Below are positions 8,115 to 15,863 of a stretch of DNA of 18,073 bases, one piece after another. Under the pieces are notes generated by a model. It saw nothing but the letters and a program-made list of their open reading frames with translations, ran no database searches and was not told the origin of the DNA. The stretch is from positions 1 through 18,073 of the forward strand of contig JAQBWI010000008.1 in assembly GCA_027625355.1 (NCBI GenBank). Reading direction: 5' to 3'. This DNA comes from Pseudomonadota bacterium. GTDB taxonomy: Bacteria; Pseudomonadota; Alphaproteobacteria; HIMB59; GCA-002718135. A program made the position numbers and the translations under genes. How positions within the stretch are numbered: position 1 is the first letter of the stretch; the number at the start of each line of letters is the position of its first letter.

Positions 8115-9266
8115 TTATCCTTTCAATAAAGTGCTATTTTCCTCTTCAGAAAAATATTGAGGCATTTCACACTCACTTCGTAAATTAATTTTTTTATTAT
8201 TTTTTCCTGATTCTAATATACTATCCATAATATCAAGAACATGTAAACTTAATTCCCCACTACATCTATTTTTAATTCCTTTTCCTATAGCATTAATCAT
8301 TTCTGCAACGCCAACACCTCTATAATTTGCAACTGTTGGATCTTCATTAATTCTCTCATGATTTTTTTCAATATTATATTTTCCTAAGTTCATATGACTT
8401 GTTGGAATTGACTCCCACTCACCCCCCTTAGAAGTACATTGTAAAAGTTGTCCTCCGAACATATTGGGATCTGGTACATTTAAAGAACCTTTATCTCCAT
8501 ATAATTCAATATGGTTTTTATTATGTTTCCAAACATCAAAAGAAAAGAAAGCATCAATTAAAGCACCTGATTTAAATTCCAAATGTGAAATAATACTTGT
8601 TGGAATATCTACTTTAACTTCCTGCCCTTTTCTATCACCACTTCCGATAACTCTTTTTTCATAAACAGCTTTAATTTTACTTTCAACATTTGCTACTGGA
8701 CCCAATAAATTAACCAACGCAGTAAAATAATAAGGACCCATATCTAAAATTGGTCCTCCTCCATACTGATAATAAAAATCTGGATTTGGATGCCAAATCT
8801 CATGACCAGGAACGGCCATAGAAATACTACCTAATTGCACTTTACCAATAGTATTGTCGTCAATAAGTTTCCTGGCTGTTTGGATACCTGCTCCTAAAAA
8901 AGTGTCAGGTGCACAACCAACATAAACATTATTATTTTCAGCCAATTCATTTAATTTTTTTCCATCATCAAATTCAATAGAAAGAGGTTTTTCTGAATAG
9001 GAATGTTTTTTTGACTCCAGTATGGATTTAGATACCTCATAATGAACATTAGGAATTGTTAAATTAATTATAAACTCAATTTCACTATCAGCGAGCATAT
9101 CTTCAACACTTAGTTGACGAACATTATATTTTTCTGCAAAACTTTTGGATGCTTCTTCTTTAATATCTGCACAAGCAACAATTTCAAAATTATTAAAATA
9201 TTGTTTTGAATTTTTAAAATATATATCAGCTATATTACCACATCCAATGACTCCAACTTTCATCAT
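8115..9266 (-). CDS. Gfo/Idh/MocA-family NAD(P)-dependent oxidoreductase
   Basis: A 383-residue sugar or polyol dehydrogenase-like protein, probably cytoplasmic. The Rossmann loop is 'GVIGCGNIADIY' (5-16), with Asp34 ending strand 2. The 'EKP' motif (E92-K93-P94) carries the usual catalytic Lys. The second-domain motif is 'GGGPILDMGPYY' (168-179), in which Asp174 is kept and the position usually held by His is Tyr178; other family branches also show 'DMGPYY'. The gene overlaps the upstream oxygenase stop by four bases (ATGA). The start is either of two adjacent ATG codons. Together with the ThuA-like gene it recalls thuB-thuA pairs, where the dehydrogenase makes a 3-keto sugar; the substrate here is not known. 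Confidence 0.9.
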   Translation of the reverse strand: MMKVGVIGCGNIADIYFKNSKQYFNNFEIVACADIKEEASKSFAEKYNVRQLSVEDMLADSEIEFIINLTIPNVHYEVSKSILESKKHSYSEKPLSIEFDDGKKLNELAENNNVYVGCAPDTFLGAGIQTARKLIDDNTIGKVQLGSISMAVPGHEIWHPNPDFYYQYGGGPILDMGPYYFTALVNLLGPVANVESKIKAVYEKRVIGSGDRKGQEVKVDIPTSIISHLEFKSGALIDAFFSFDVWKHNKNHIELYGDKGSLNVPDPNMFGGQLLQCTSKGGEWESIPTSHMNLGKYNIEKNHERINEDPTVANYRGVGVAEMINAIGKGIKNRCSGELSLHVLDIMDSILESGKNNKKINLRSECEMPQYFSEEENSTLLKG

Positions 9267-9976
9267 ATCAACTCCGCTCTAAATTTTTTATTTGAACCAA
9301 CAGGTGGAATAATTGGCTCAGATGAATATTGACACAAATAAGCAGGCCTATTTTGATCAGATTTGTTAGGATATGAAGCATGAGGCGTCCTGCTTGAAAA
9401 TAAAATTATGCCACCCTCATCCATTGAGCATGTGACAGTTTTACTTTCATCAACTTCCATTTTTAAATCTGATGACTTTTCAGACCATTTATGTTCTTCA
9501 ATTTTTACTTCATTTTCTATATTTTTTGGCAATATTCTTAATGCACCATTATTTTCAGTCACATCACATAAAGCAACCCATATTGATAAATATGTTTTAT
9601 GATCATGACCCACATAACCCGAGTCCTGATGCCATGCAAATTTACTATCAGTATTTGGTTCTTTATTTACAACCTGCTCATTAAACAGATAAACTTTATC
9701 ACCTAAAACAGATCTACAAATAGACTTAATAAAAGAACCCTTAGCAAACTGTTCCATAACCTCAAAATCTTCACACCTATTGGATAAAAACATTTTACCA
9801 TGTTGAGAAATATTTCTTTTTTTATCTTTTATAAAAGACTCTTGGTTTTTTTTAAACTCAATAATCATCTCTTTGGTTGCACTCTTTAAATCTTCTAAAA
9901 TGTTTTTTTCAATTTTATTATTCAAAATCAAATATCCGTTTTTAAGATAAGAATATTTTTCATCTAAACTTAACAT
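9263..9976 (-). CDS. PhyH-family Fe(II)/2-oxoglutarate dioxygenase (short)
   Basis: A 237-residue phytanoyl-CoA dioxygenase-like protein. The facial triad is visible as H116-x-D118 in 'WHQDSGYVGHD' and H199 in 'RTPHASYPN'. R210 ('NRPAY') is placed to bind 2-oxoglutarate. Such enzymes hydroxylate or demethylate small molecules; the substrate cannot be assigned. It is the fourth gene of the sugar operon, 18 bases after the MalG-type permease, with an AAAGG ribosome-binding site before its ATG. A second, longer PhyH protein is encoded at 14655-15587 in the neighbouring sulfatase unit, so each unit has its own oxygenase. Sequence similarity between the two is low outside the motifs. Confidence 0.88.
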   Translation of the reverse strand: MLSLDEKYSYLKNGYLILNNKIEKNILEDLKSATKEMIIEFKKNQESFIKDKKRNISQHGKMFLSNRCEDFEVMEQFAKGSFIKSICRSVLGDKVYLFNEQVVNKEPNTDSKFAWHQDSGYVGHDHKTYLSIWVALCDVTENNGALRILPKNIENEVKIEEHKWSEKSSDLKMEVDESKTVTCSMDEGGIILFSSRTPHASYPNKSDQNRPAYLCQYSSEPIIPPVGSNKKFRAELI

Positions 9977-9994
9977 GTATAACCTTTCATTAAA

Positions 9995-10819
9995 TTATTC
10001 TTTTACAGCTCCACCTGTCAATCCAGCAATAATATATTTTTGAGCTAAAAGAAAAAATACAATTGCGGGGATTAAAGTAATGGAAACATAAGTTAAGACC
10101 ATTGACCAATCTGTATCATACTCACCTCTAAAAAACATAATACCCATCGGCCAAGGATAAAGTTCTTCATTACTAACCATAATTAAGGGTAACAAATAAT
10201 TGTTCCAACTTGTAACAAAAGTAACAACTGCCACTGTGGAAAAAATAGGTAATGAAAGAGGAACAGTTATACGAAGAAAAAAGTTGAAATAATTACACCC
10301 ATCAACATATGCAGCATCAAACAACTCAGAAGGTATTTGTTTGAAAAACCCCCTAAAAAGTAATACTGCAAAACCTAATCCAAATGCAATTTGAGGTAAA
10401 ACAACTGCCCAATATGTCCCTAATAAGCCAAAATCTCTTACTTTCAAAAAAAGAGGTATAATTGCTGATGCAAATGGAAACATTAATCCAATTAACAAAT
10501 AATTAAACAAGAATCTATTTCCAAAAAATCTTATATGAGCAAAAACAAAAGCTGCCATAGACGCACATATTAACGTTAAAACTGTGGTTAAAATTCCATA
10601 AACTAGAGAATTCCATGCGAACGTCCAAAAATAGTCCATTGCAAAAACTTTGGAATAATTTGAAAAAATCCATTCCCTTGGAAATCCTACTATATTAGAG
10701 CTTAAATCACCAAGTGTCTTAAAGCTACTCATAAAGGTTAGATAGAATGGAATTAAAATAATCCCTGCCAGCAAAGTTAAAAATAAATACATGTAAAATT
10801 TAGAAGTTTTAGATTGCAT
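9995..10819 (-). CDS. Carbohydrate ABC transporter permease, MalG type
   Basis: A 274-residue inner-membrane permease with about six hydrophobic helices. The cytoplasmic EAA loop, which docks the ATPase, is visible as 'DAAYVDGCNYFNFFLRITVP'. The C-terminus 'GLTGGAVKE' is typical of MalG/UgpE-type proteins. The ATG overlaps the stop of the MalF-type gene by one base (TAATG). It would pair with the MalF-type partner and the periplasmic binding protein. No ATP-binding subunit is encoded in the window, so a shared ATPase from elsewhere is expected. The sugar specificity is unknown. Confidence 0.94.
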   Translation of the reverse strand: MQSKTSKFYMYLFLTLLAGIILIPFYLTFMSSFKTLGDLSSNIVGFPREWIFSNYSKVFAMDYFWTFAWNSLVYGILTTVLTLICASMAAFVFAHIRFFGNRFLFNYLLIGLMFPFASAIIPLFLKVRDFGLLGTYWAVVLPQIAFGLGFAVLLFRGFFKQIPSELFDAAYVDGCNYFNFFLRITVPLSLPIFSTVAVVTFVTSWNNYLLPLIMVSNEELYPWPMGIMFFRGEYDTDWSMVLTYVSITLIPAIVFFLLAQKYIIAGLTGGAVKE

Positions 10820-11715
10820 TAATTATACCCCTTGTCTCTTAAAATTGTTGTTTGATAAATTAAGGCAACTACAAAACAAATAATAAAAATTATAACGCTT
10901 ATAGCGCTTCCAAACCCTAGCCTCATCCTACCTACACCAAAATCATACAAAAATGTCACCATAGAGTGTGTAGAATTTGATGGGCCACCCATTGTAAGAG
11001 GCATTATTAAATCAAATAGCTGCAGACTTCCTAGAGTTGAAAGAAAAATAGATAATGTAATTGTTGGCCAAAGAATTGGAATTTTAATTTTCAAAGCAGT
11101 AGTTACTGGTCCTGCTCCATCAATTTTTGCTGCTTCAAGAACTTCTTTTGAAATTCCCTGTAAGCCAGAAATCATAATCATCATATGAATACCAAAATAT
11201 TTCCAAACCACTACGATTAGAATTGCAGTTAAAGCCCATTCTTTATCAGCGGTGATCCATGGTGCATCCGTTCCAAAAAAACCCCAGATAGCTCCAACTA
11301 ATCCATAATCCCCTTTATAAATATAAACCCAGATCAAACTAGCTACGATCTCTGCAAGAATGTAAGGTAAAAAAAACAAACTTCTAAATATTGCCGCTCC
11401 TCTAAAACTGTTAGCCAAAAACAATGCTAAAAAAAGCGCAAAAGGTAATTGGATAAATAAAGAAACAAAAATGATCCAAAAATTGTTTTGAAGAGCTTTT
11501 AAAAAAATACCATTCTTAAATAAAAAGGTATAATTTTTAAAACCTACATATTTCTCAGGTGAACCCATACCATTCCATCTGAAAAAACTGAAGTAAGCTG
11601 CTTCAAAAATAGGTGATACAACAAATATGGTAAAAAGTGTTAAGGCAGGAACTAAGAAAATAATAACGGTAGAGTATTTTTCAATTAAAGCTGATGAAAA
11701 AATTTTTTTATTCAT
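10819..11715 (-). CDS. Carbohydrate ABC transporter permease, MalF type
   Basis: A 298-residue inner-membrane permease with about six transmembrane helices, the CUT1 (oligosaccharide/glycerol-phosphate type) partner of the MalG-like protein. The ATPase-docking EAA motif is 'EAAKIDGAGPVTTALKIKIP'. The proline-rich 'PLTMGGPSNSTHSMVTFLYD' loop is typical of the family. It starts with ATG at 11713-11715, 57 bases after the binding-protein gene, and that gap carries a strong hairpin. Its stop overlaps the next start by one base, which implies coupled translation and equal amounts of the two permeases. Confidence 0.94.
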   Translation of the reverse strand: MNKKIFSSALIEKYSTVIIFLVPALTLFTIFVVSPIFEAAYFSFFRWNGMGSPEKYVGFKNYTFLFKNGIFLKALQNNFWIIFVSLFIQLPFALFLALFLANSFRGAAIFRSLFFLPYILAEIVASLIWVYIYKGDYGLVGAIWGFFGTDAPWITADKEWALTAILIVVVWKYFGIHMMIMISGLQGISKEVLEAAKIDGAGPVTTALKIKIPILWPTITLSIFLSTLGSLQLFDLIMPLTMGGPSNSTHSMVTFLYDFGVGRMRLGFGSAISVIIFIICFVVALIYQTTILRDKGYN

Positions 11716-11733
11716 TGATTGTACATTAAATGA

Positions 11734-11764
11734 AAAAGGGGCAAATACAATATTTGCCCCTTTT
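11734..11764 (-). terminator. Stem-loop between binding protein and permeases (partial terminator)
   Basis: A perfect 14-bp inverted repeat, arms 11734-11747 (AAAAGGGGCAAATA) and 11751-11764, with a three-base loop, lies in the 57-base gap after the binding-protein stop. Read on the - strand, the stem ends in a short T-run, as in an intrinsic terminator. Such hairpins between a solute-binding gene and its permease genes (as in malE-malF) protect the upstream message or stop most transcripts, giving far more binding protein than permease. The hairpin is seen directly; its attenuating role is inferred by analogy. Confidence 0.8.
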
Positions 11765-11772
11765 AAAAATAT

Positions 11773-13023
11773 TTACTGATTAAACTCCCAAGCTTCTTGT
11801 ACTTGTTGAGCTGCTTCCTCAGGAGTAATATCTTTTGTTGCAAGAGCAACAGAAGCATCATTTACAACTTCACCTATATCTCTACCAAGATATTGATCCC
11901 AAAAAATAGAGTGAAAAGTTGAATTAGCAACATTTAAAGCTTGTTGTTTAAAGAACCTATTGCCCATTTCTGCCTCAGCACCTTTATATACAGGCATATA
12001 AGCTCCACTTTTTGCACCCATAGATTGGTACTTCATTGAAATATAATGCATTAAGAAATCAACTGCTTCTTTTGGAGCATTCTTTGATATTAGCCATCCG
12101 TTGATACCTCCTAGGGTATCAGAAGGATTACCCTTACCATTAACTGTCATTGGAAATTGGAAAGTACCCATTCTATCGTCAGGTATACCCTCGCCAGACG
12201 TACTTCTATTTTTTGCTCCGCTATAATCCCAACTACCCATTAAGTGTAAAGCACATTTTCCATTACCAAAAGCAGCTGATGCATCACCATATTCAACCGC
12301 CATAAATCCATCTTGGAAAGGCTCAAGGTCTACAAGCTGTTGGAATTCATAACCAGATTTCACATATTCTTCTCTATCCCAACCTCCATTTTCAAGAGCA
12401 TCGAAAAATGCAGCCTTTCCACCATTTCTAACATGCAATAAAGTCCAATAGAAATGTAAAGGCCATTTATTTTTACCACCTACACATATAGGAGTAATAC
12501 CTTCATCTTTTATATCTTTGACTACTGCAAGAAGGTCATCCCACATTACAATAGTGGAAGGATCGACGCCTGCTTTTTCAGTAAGATCTTTGTTATACCA
12601 AAAAACTACTTGGTTAAACAAATTAGGTAAACCTACTCTCTCACCTTTATAAGTAAATGCATCGGCTGCAGCAGGACTTAAATTTTCTAAATAACTGTCA
12701 GGAACAATAGCAGATATATCTTGTAAAAAACCAGCATCTGCTTGTTCAAACATTACTCCTCCACCCCAGCTATAAAATAAATGAGGCGCATCATCACTTT
12801 GCAACATAGTCGGGAGTTTTAATTTCAAATCTGGACCTCCCATGAATTGCCACTTTACTTCATGACCTGTTTTTGCTTCCCAGTCAGCAATTGCAGCATC
12901 AATATCTTGTTTATGAGCTGAATCATCTTCAGCTAATCCTAGCATTTTGATGGTTACAGCATTAACATTGAATGAAATTGCAAACAGAAAAATTATGCTC
13001 ACAATTATTTTTTTAATTTTCAT
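11773..13023 (-). CDS. Periplasmic sugar-binding protein of an ABC importer (CUT1)
   Basis: A 416-residue extracellular solute-binding protein of the MalE/UgpB type, first gene of the sugar operon. Residues 1-22 form a Sec signal peptide (KIKK basic start, a hydrophobic core, then 'VNA' before the likely cleavage at 22/23). The mature part carries the family pattern: 'WEAKTGHEVKWQF', 'VFWYNKDLTEKAGVDP', 'GWLISKNAPKEAVDFLMHY'. No Cys lipobox is seen, so it should be a soluble periplasmic protein. The ribosome-binding site GGAGG (13028-13032) ahead of the ATG is the strongest in the window, fitting high expression. It probably binds a mono- or oligosaccharide; the ligand is unknown. Confidence 0.94.
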   Translation of the reverse strand: MKIKKIIVSIIFLFAISFNVNAVTIKMLGLAEDDSAHKQDIDAAIADWEAKTGHEVKWQFMGGPDLKLKLPTMLQSDDAPHLFYSWGGGVMFEQADAGFLQDISAIVPDSYLENLSPAAADAFTYKGERVGLPNLFNQVVFWYNKDLTEKAGVDPSTIVMWDDLLAVVKDIKDEGITPICVGGKNKWPLHFYWTLLHVRNGGKAAFFDALENGGWDREEYVKSGYEFQQLVDLEPFQDGFMAVEYGDASAAFGNGKCALHLMGSWDYSGAKNRSTSGEGIPDDRMGTFQFPMTVNGKGNPSDTLGGINGWLISKNAPKEAVDFLMHYISMKYQSMGAKSGAYMPVYKGAEAEMGNRFFKQQALNVANSTFHSIFWDQYLGRDIGEVVNDASVALATKDITPEEAAQQVQEAWEFNQ

Positions 13024-13063
13024 CTTTCCTCCACAAATTTTATTTATTTACGTAATGTATTAA

Positions 13064-13092
13064 AGAATATATGCTTAATATAATAACATCAA
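13064..13092 (-). promoter_or_regulatory. Candidate promoter for the sugar operon
   Basis: On the - strand, TTGATG (13087-13092) and TATTCT (13064-13069) are separated by exactly 17 bases, resembling -35 and -10 boxes. A start would fall near 13057 and leave a leader of about 33 bases with the strong GGAGG site. An 8-bp palindrome TTACGTAA (13048-13055) sits near that start and could be an operator half. The region is very AT-rich, so chance matches are common and this remains a candidate. For the + strand sulfatase, a TATAAT at 13105-13110 is seen without a convincing -35 box. Confidence 0.35.
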
Positions 13093-13126
13093 ATTACAAT
13101 TTTTTATAATTTAATAACAAAAAGTA

Positions 13127-14638
13127 ATGAGTAAGAATAGTACACCGAATATAGTTATATTTAATCCTGATCAGTGGCGTGGGGATATGCTAGGTTATTT
13201 AGGTTATCCAGGTTCAAAAACGCCTAATTTAGATAATTTAGTAAAGGATGATGCTGTTGCATTCAAAAATGCGTTTTGCCAGGCGACAGTTTGTACTCCA
13301 AGTCGTTGCTCATTTATGACGGGGTGGTATCCACATGTACATGGACATCGAACTATGCATTATATGCTACACACTGATCAAGGTGATTCAAATATTTTAT
13401 CAGAACTAAAAAAATATGATTATTATATTTGGTGGGGTGGAAAAAATGATTTGATAGCTGGACAAGAAGGATATCGAAATCATTGTGACATATACTATGA
13501 GCCCTCTAAGAATGAATTTAAAAATTGGGGATATGAATTACGTGAAGGAACACATGGTGGAGATTTAAAATGGAGAGGGAATAAAGAAAGTGATAATTAC
13601 TATAGTTTTTTTAAAGGTAAGCTTGATAAAAAAAATAAAGACAAGTATTTTGATGATGATTGGTCAATGGTTTACGGAGCGTTGGACTTCATAAAAGATT
13701 ATAAAAATGATCAGCCGTTTTGTTTATTTTTACCTCTCGGATATCCTCATCCTCCTTACTGTGTTGAGGATCCATGGTATTCAGCAATAGATAGAGATCT
13801 AATCCCTGATCGATATCAATATAAAAACTGGGATGATAAACCAAGTCTGCTAAAAGGGATAGTTGATGGTCAGCAAATGCAAAATTGGAGTGAAGATAGG
13901 TGGAGAGAATTAAGAGCTGTGTATCTTGGTATGTGTGCAAGAGTTGATTATCAATTTGGTCTTCTAGTCGAGCAACTTAAGAAAAATGACTTATATGATA
14001 ATTCATTAATCATTTTTTTATCTGATCATGGTGATTTTACAGGAGACTATGGACTAGTAGAAAAAACACAAAATACTTTTCAAGACTGTTTAACAAACAT
14101 TCCTTTAGTCATAAAACCTCCAAAGGACAATACTACAAGAACTGGAGTAACTGATGAGATGGTAGAATTAATAGATCTTGCTGGTACAATCTATGATTAC
14201 GCTAATATTAAACCAAGCTATTGGCATTTTGGCAAAAGTCTGAAAAATTTTATTGAGAAAAAAATAGAAACTCATAGAGATGAAGTATTCACTGAAGGAG
14301 GACGTCTTCGTTTGGAAAGACAGGCTAGTGAAGAGGAAAGTTTAAAACTTCCTCACAATCTTTATTATCCACGTGTTAATCTACAAACAAAAGAGGATGA
14401 TAAATTAATGCATACAAAAGCAACTATGTGTCGAAATAAAGATTTTAAGTACATTAAAAGAGCTTATGAAAAAGATGAATTTTATGATCTTAAACAAGAT
14501 CCAGGCGAAATAAAAAATTTAATTGATGATCCGTCTTATAAAGTAGAAATTGATAACCTTAAAAACAAGATGTTATCTTGGTATCAAGAAACTTGTGATG
14601 TAGTTCCTTTAGAAGGAGATAAACGAAATTTTAATTAA
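13127..14638 (+). CDS. Type I sulfatase (Cys-type), probably cytoplasmic
   Basis: A 503-residue formylglycine-dependent sulfatase. The signature 'CTPSR' places the Cys to be oxidised to formylglycine at C56, in 'VCTPSRCSFMTGW'. Metal ligands are plausible at D15-Q16 ('NPDQW') and D300-H301 ('LSDHGDFTGDYG'), with K313 behind them. The C-terminal subdomain holds 'EFYDLKQDPGEIKNLIDD', typical of the family. No signal peptide is seen (N-terminus 'MSKNSTPNIVIFNPDQ'), so the enzyme is likely cytoplasmic and acts on imported substrate. It is transcribed divergently from the sugar ABC operon across a 103-base gap, which suggests co-regulation. No sulfatase-maturing enzyme is encoded here. The sulfate ester it cleaves is unknown; a choline-sulfatase role seems less likely given the sugar context. 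Confidence 0.92.
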   Translation: MSKNSTPNIVIFNPDQWRGDMLGYLGYPGSKTPNLDNLVKDDAVAFKNAFCQATVCTPSRCSFMTGWYPHVHGHRTMHYMLHTDQGDSNILSELKKYDYYIWWGGKNDLIAGQEGYRNHCDIYYEPSKNEFKNWGYELREGTHGGDLKWRGNKESDNYYSFFKGKLDKKNKDKYFDDDWSMVYGALDFIKDYKNDQPFCLFLPLGYPHPPYCVEDPWYSAIDRDLIPDRYQYKNWDDKPSLLKGIVDGQQMQNWSEDRWRELRAVYLGMCARVDYQFGLLVEQLKKNDLYDNSLIIFLSDHGDFTGDYGLVEKTQNTFQDCLTNIPLVIKPPKDNTTRTGVTDEMVELIDLAGTIYDYANIKPSYWHFGKSLKNFIEKKIETHRDEVFTEGGRLRLERQASEEESLKLPHNLYYPRVNLQTKEDDKLMHTKATMCRNKDFKYIKRAYEKDEFYDLKQDPGEIKNLIDDPSYKVEIDNLKNKMLSWYQETCDVVPLEGDKRNFN

Positions 14639-14654
14639 AATTAATTTTTTCAAC

Positions 14655-15587
14655 TTATTGAAAATCATTTTCAAGACGAGTTAACCAGTATTTGGTATCA
14701 AAATTATTATCTGCAGATATATATCTCCAAAATTTTATTCTATTTATTATATCCAATCTTCCTGAGTCATTTTCAAACCAAGGTTCTGTTTGATTCAGAA
14801 TAGTCCCAATATTATTAAGCTTTCTATTTCCATCAGTCCAATAAATTGCATCATTTTTTTGATCATCGTATAAAATTTTATCAGTCCATAATAGTTCCTG
14901 CTTTTTAGTGGGCATTAATCTTATTTTAAAAGCATAACGTATTTTGTCAGAGTTATTAACTCCAGCTCCATGCCAAATATTCATGTGCATGATAATTATA
15001 GTTCCTGCTGGACAAACTACATGCTGTTGACCTTTTACATTCTGGTATCTTGCAATTGCAAACTCTGAAACAACTCTAAAATGAGAACCTGGAATATATC
15101 TTGTTCCTCCCATTTCTTTCGTAACCTCATGAGGAAAATAAAATAGCTGAATATCAAATGATTTGTTAACATTAATAGTAGAATCCTGATGGTTACCTTG
15201 CGACATTTTTCTTCTTTTACTTCCATCATAATACTTAGAAGGAAAAGTTATATGAAGAAAATGATGATCTAAAACACAATCTAATCCAACCAAACTATCT
15301 ATAGCACCGCTGACAATTGGATTATCAATAATTTTTTCTAATGCAGATCCTTTTTCATAAGATTCTTTTAAAGGAGTGCCAGCTTTGACAACTGGAATTG
15401 TACTTTTTTGCATTATTCTTGAATAGTGATCATAAACAGAATCAACAGGCTCATTCGTTGTATGGCCGATATCATTTAAAAATTGTTTATTAATTTCTTC
15501 AGGAATTATTGAGTCTAAAACCAAATACCCTTTCGCTGTGAAATTAGCCATTTGCTCATCAGTAAGCATTATTTTATTCTGACTCAT
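14655..15587 (-). CDS. PhyH-family Fe(II)/2-oxoglutarate dioxygenase (long)
   Basis: A 310-residue phytanoyl-CoA dioxygenase-like protein. The iron-binding triad is H133-x-D135 ('GNHQDST') and H206 ('NIWHGAGVNNSD'). R217 ('IRYAF') is the probable 2-oxoglutarate ligand. The block 'MGGTRYIPGSH' between the histidines is typical of the family. It is the last gene of the second sulfatase unit; its ATG directly abuts the stop of the 90-residue gene (TAAATG), so translation is coupled. It converges with the first sulfatase gene with only 16 bases between stops. It differs in length and sequence from the PhyH protein at 9263-9976 and probably has a different role or substrate. Confidence 0.9.
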   Translation of the reverse strand: MSQNKIMLTDEQMANFTAKGYLVLDSIIPEEINKQFLNDIGHTTNEPVDSVYDHYSRIMQKSTIPVVKAGTPLKESYEKGSALEKIIDNPIVSGAIDSLVGLDCVLDHHFLHITFPSKYYDGSKRRKMSQGNHQDSTINVNKSFDIQLFYFPHEVTKEMGGTRYIPGSHFRVVSEFAIARYQNVKGQQHVVCPAGTIIIMHMNIWHGAGVNNSDKIRYAFKIRLMPTKKQELLWTDKILYDDQKNDAIYWTDGNRKLNNIGTILNQTEPWFENDSGRLDIINRIKFWRYISADNNFDTKYWLTRLENDFQ

Positions 15588-15860
15588 TTATTTTTCCTCT
15601 ATTTTTTCAAAAAAAAATTCATACTTTAAATATCCGGTTCTAAATTCATCTCCTGACTTATGTTGTTCCAAGGTGCTTGCTTGAAAAAGCCTCCAACCAT
15701 CTAGTAATGCATCTGTACCAGTTTCATAAGGTGGCTCTTCACTATCACCAGGCATATGAAAATTCTTACCAGTACCATCATGAACACTCCATGCAATAAC
15801 ATCCGAGTCAAGCATTGAAGTCGCCAAATATAAAATTAAAACTTTTTGTCTTTTTGGCAT
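15588..15860 (-). CDS. Small protein of unknown function (90 residues)
   Basis: I do not recognise this family with certainty. The 90 residues have a hydrophobic first strand ('KVLILYLATSML'), a central Gly/Pro/acid-rich segment ('DGTGKNFHMPGDSEEPPYE'), then 'TGTDALLDGWRLFQAS' and a C-terminal aromatic strand 'GYLKYEFFFEK'. The 'DGWRL' helix-end pattern and final beta strand resemble small alpha/beta domains found as stand-alone proteins, but this is only an impression. No signal peptide or membrane helix is evident. It sits between a sulfatase (3-base gap) and a PhyH oxygenase (0-base gap), which argues for a real, translated gene that works with one of them. Confidence 0.75.
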   Translation of the reverse strand: MPKRQKVLILYLATSMLDSDVIAWSVHDGTGKNFHMPGDSEEPPYETGTDALLDGWRLFQASTLEQHKSGDEFRTGYLKYEFFFEKIEEK

Positions 15861-15863
15861 CTG

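Noticed and set aside
14627..14642. Perfect palindrome AATTTTAATTAAAATT followed by T's, as a terminator for the + strand sulfatase
   Set aside because: It contains only A and T, overlaps the last codons and stop, and would form a very weak stem; chance is likely in this composition.
14658..14674. Inverted repeat TTGAAAAT-C-ATTTTCAA at the end of the long PhyH gene
   Set aside because: It lies in coding sequence with a one-base centre and low stability; probably a by-product of the codons.
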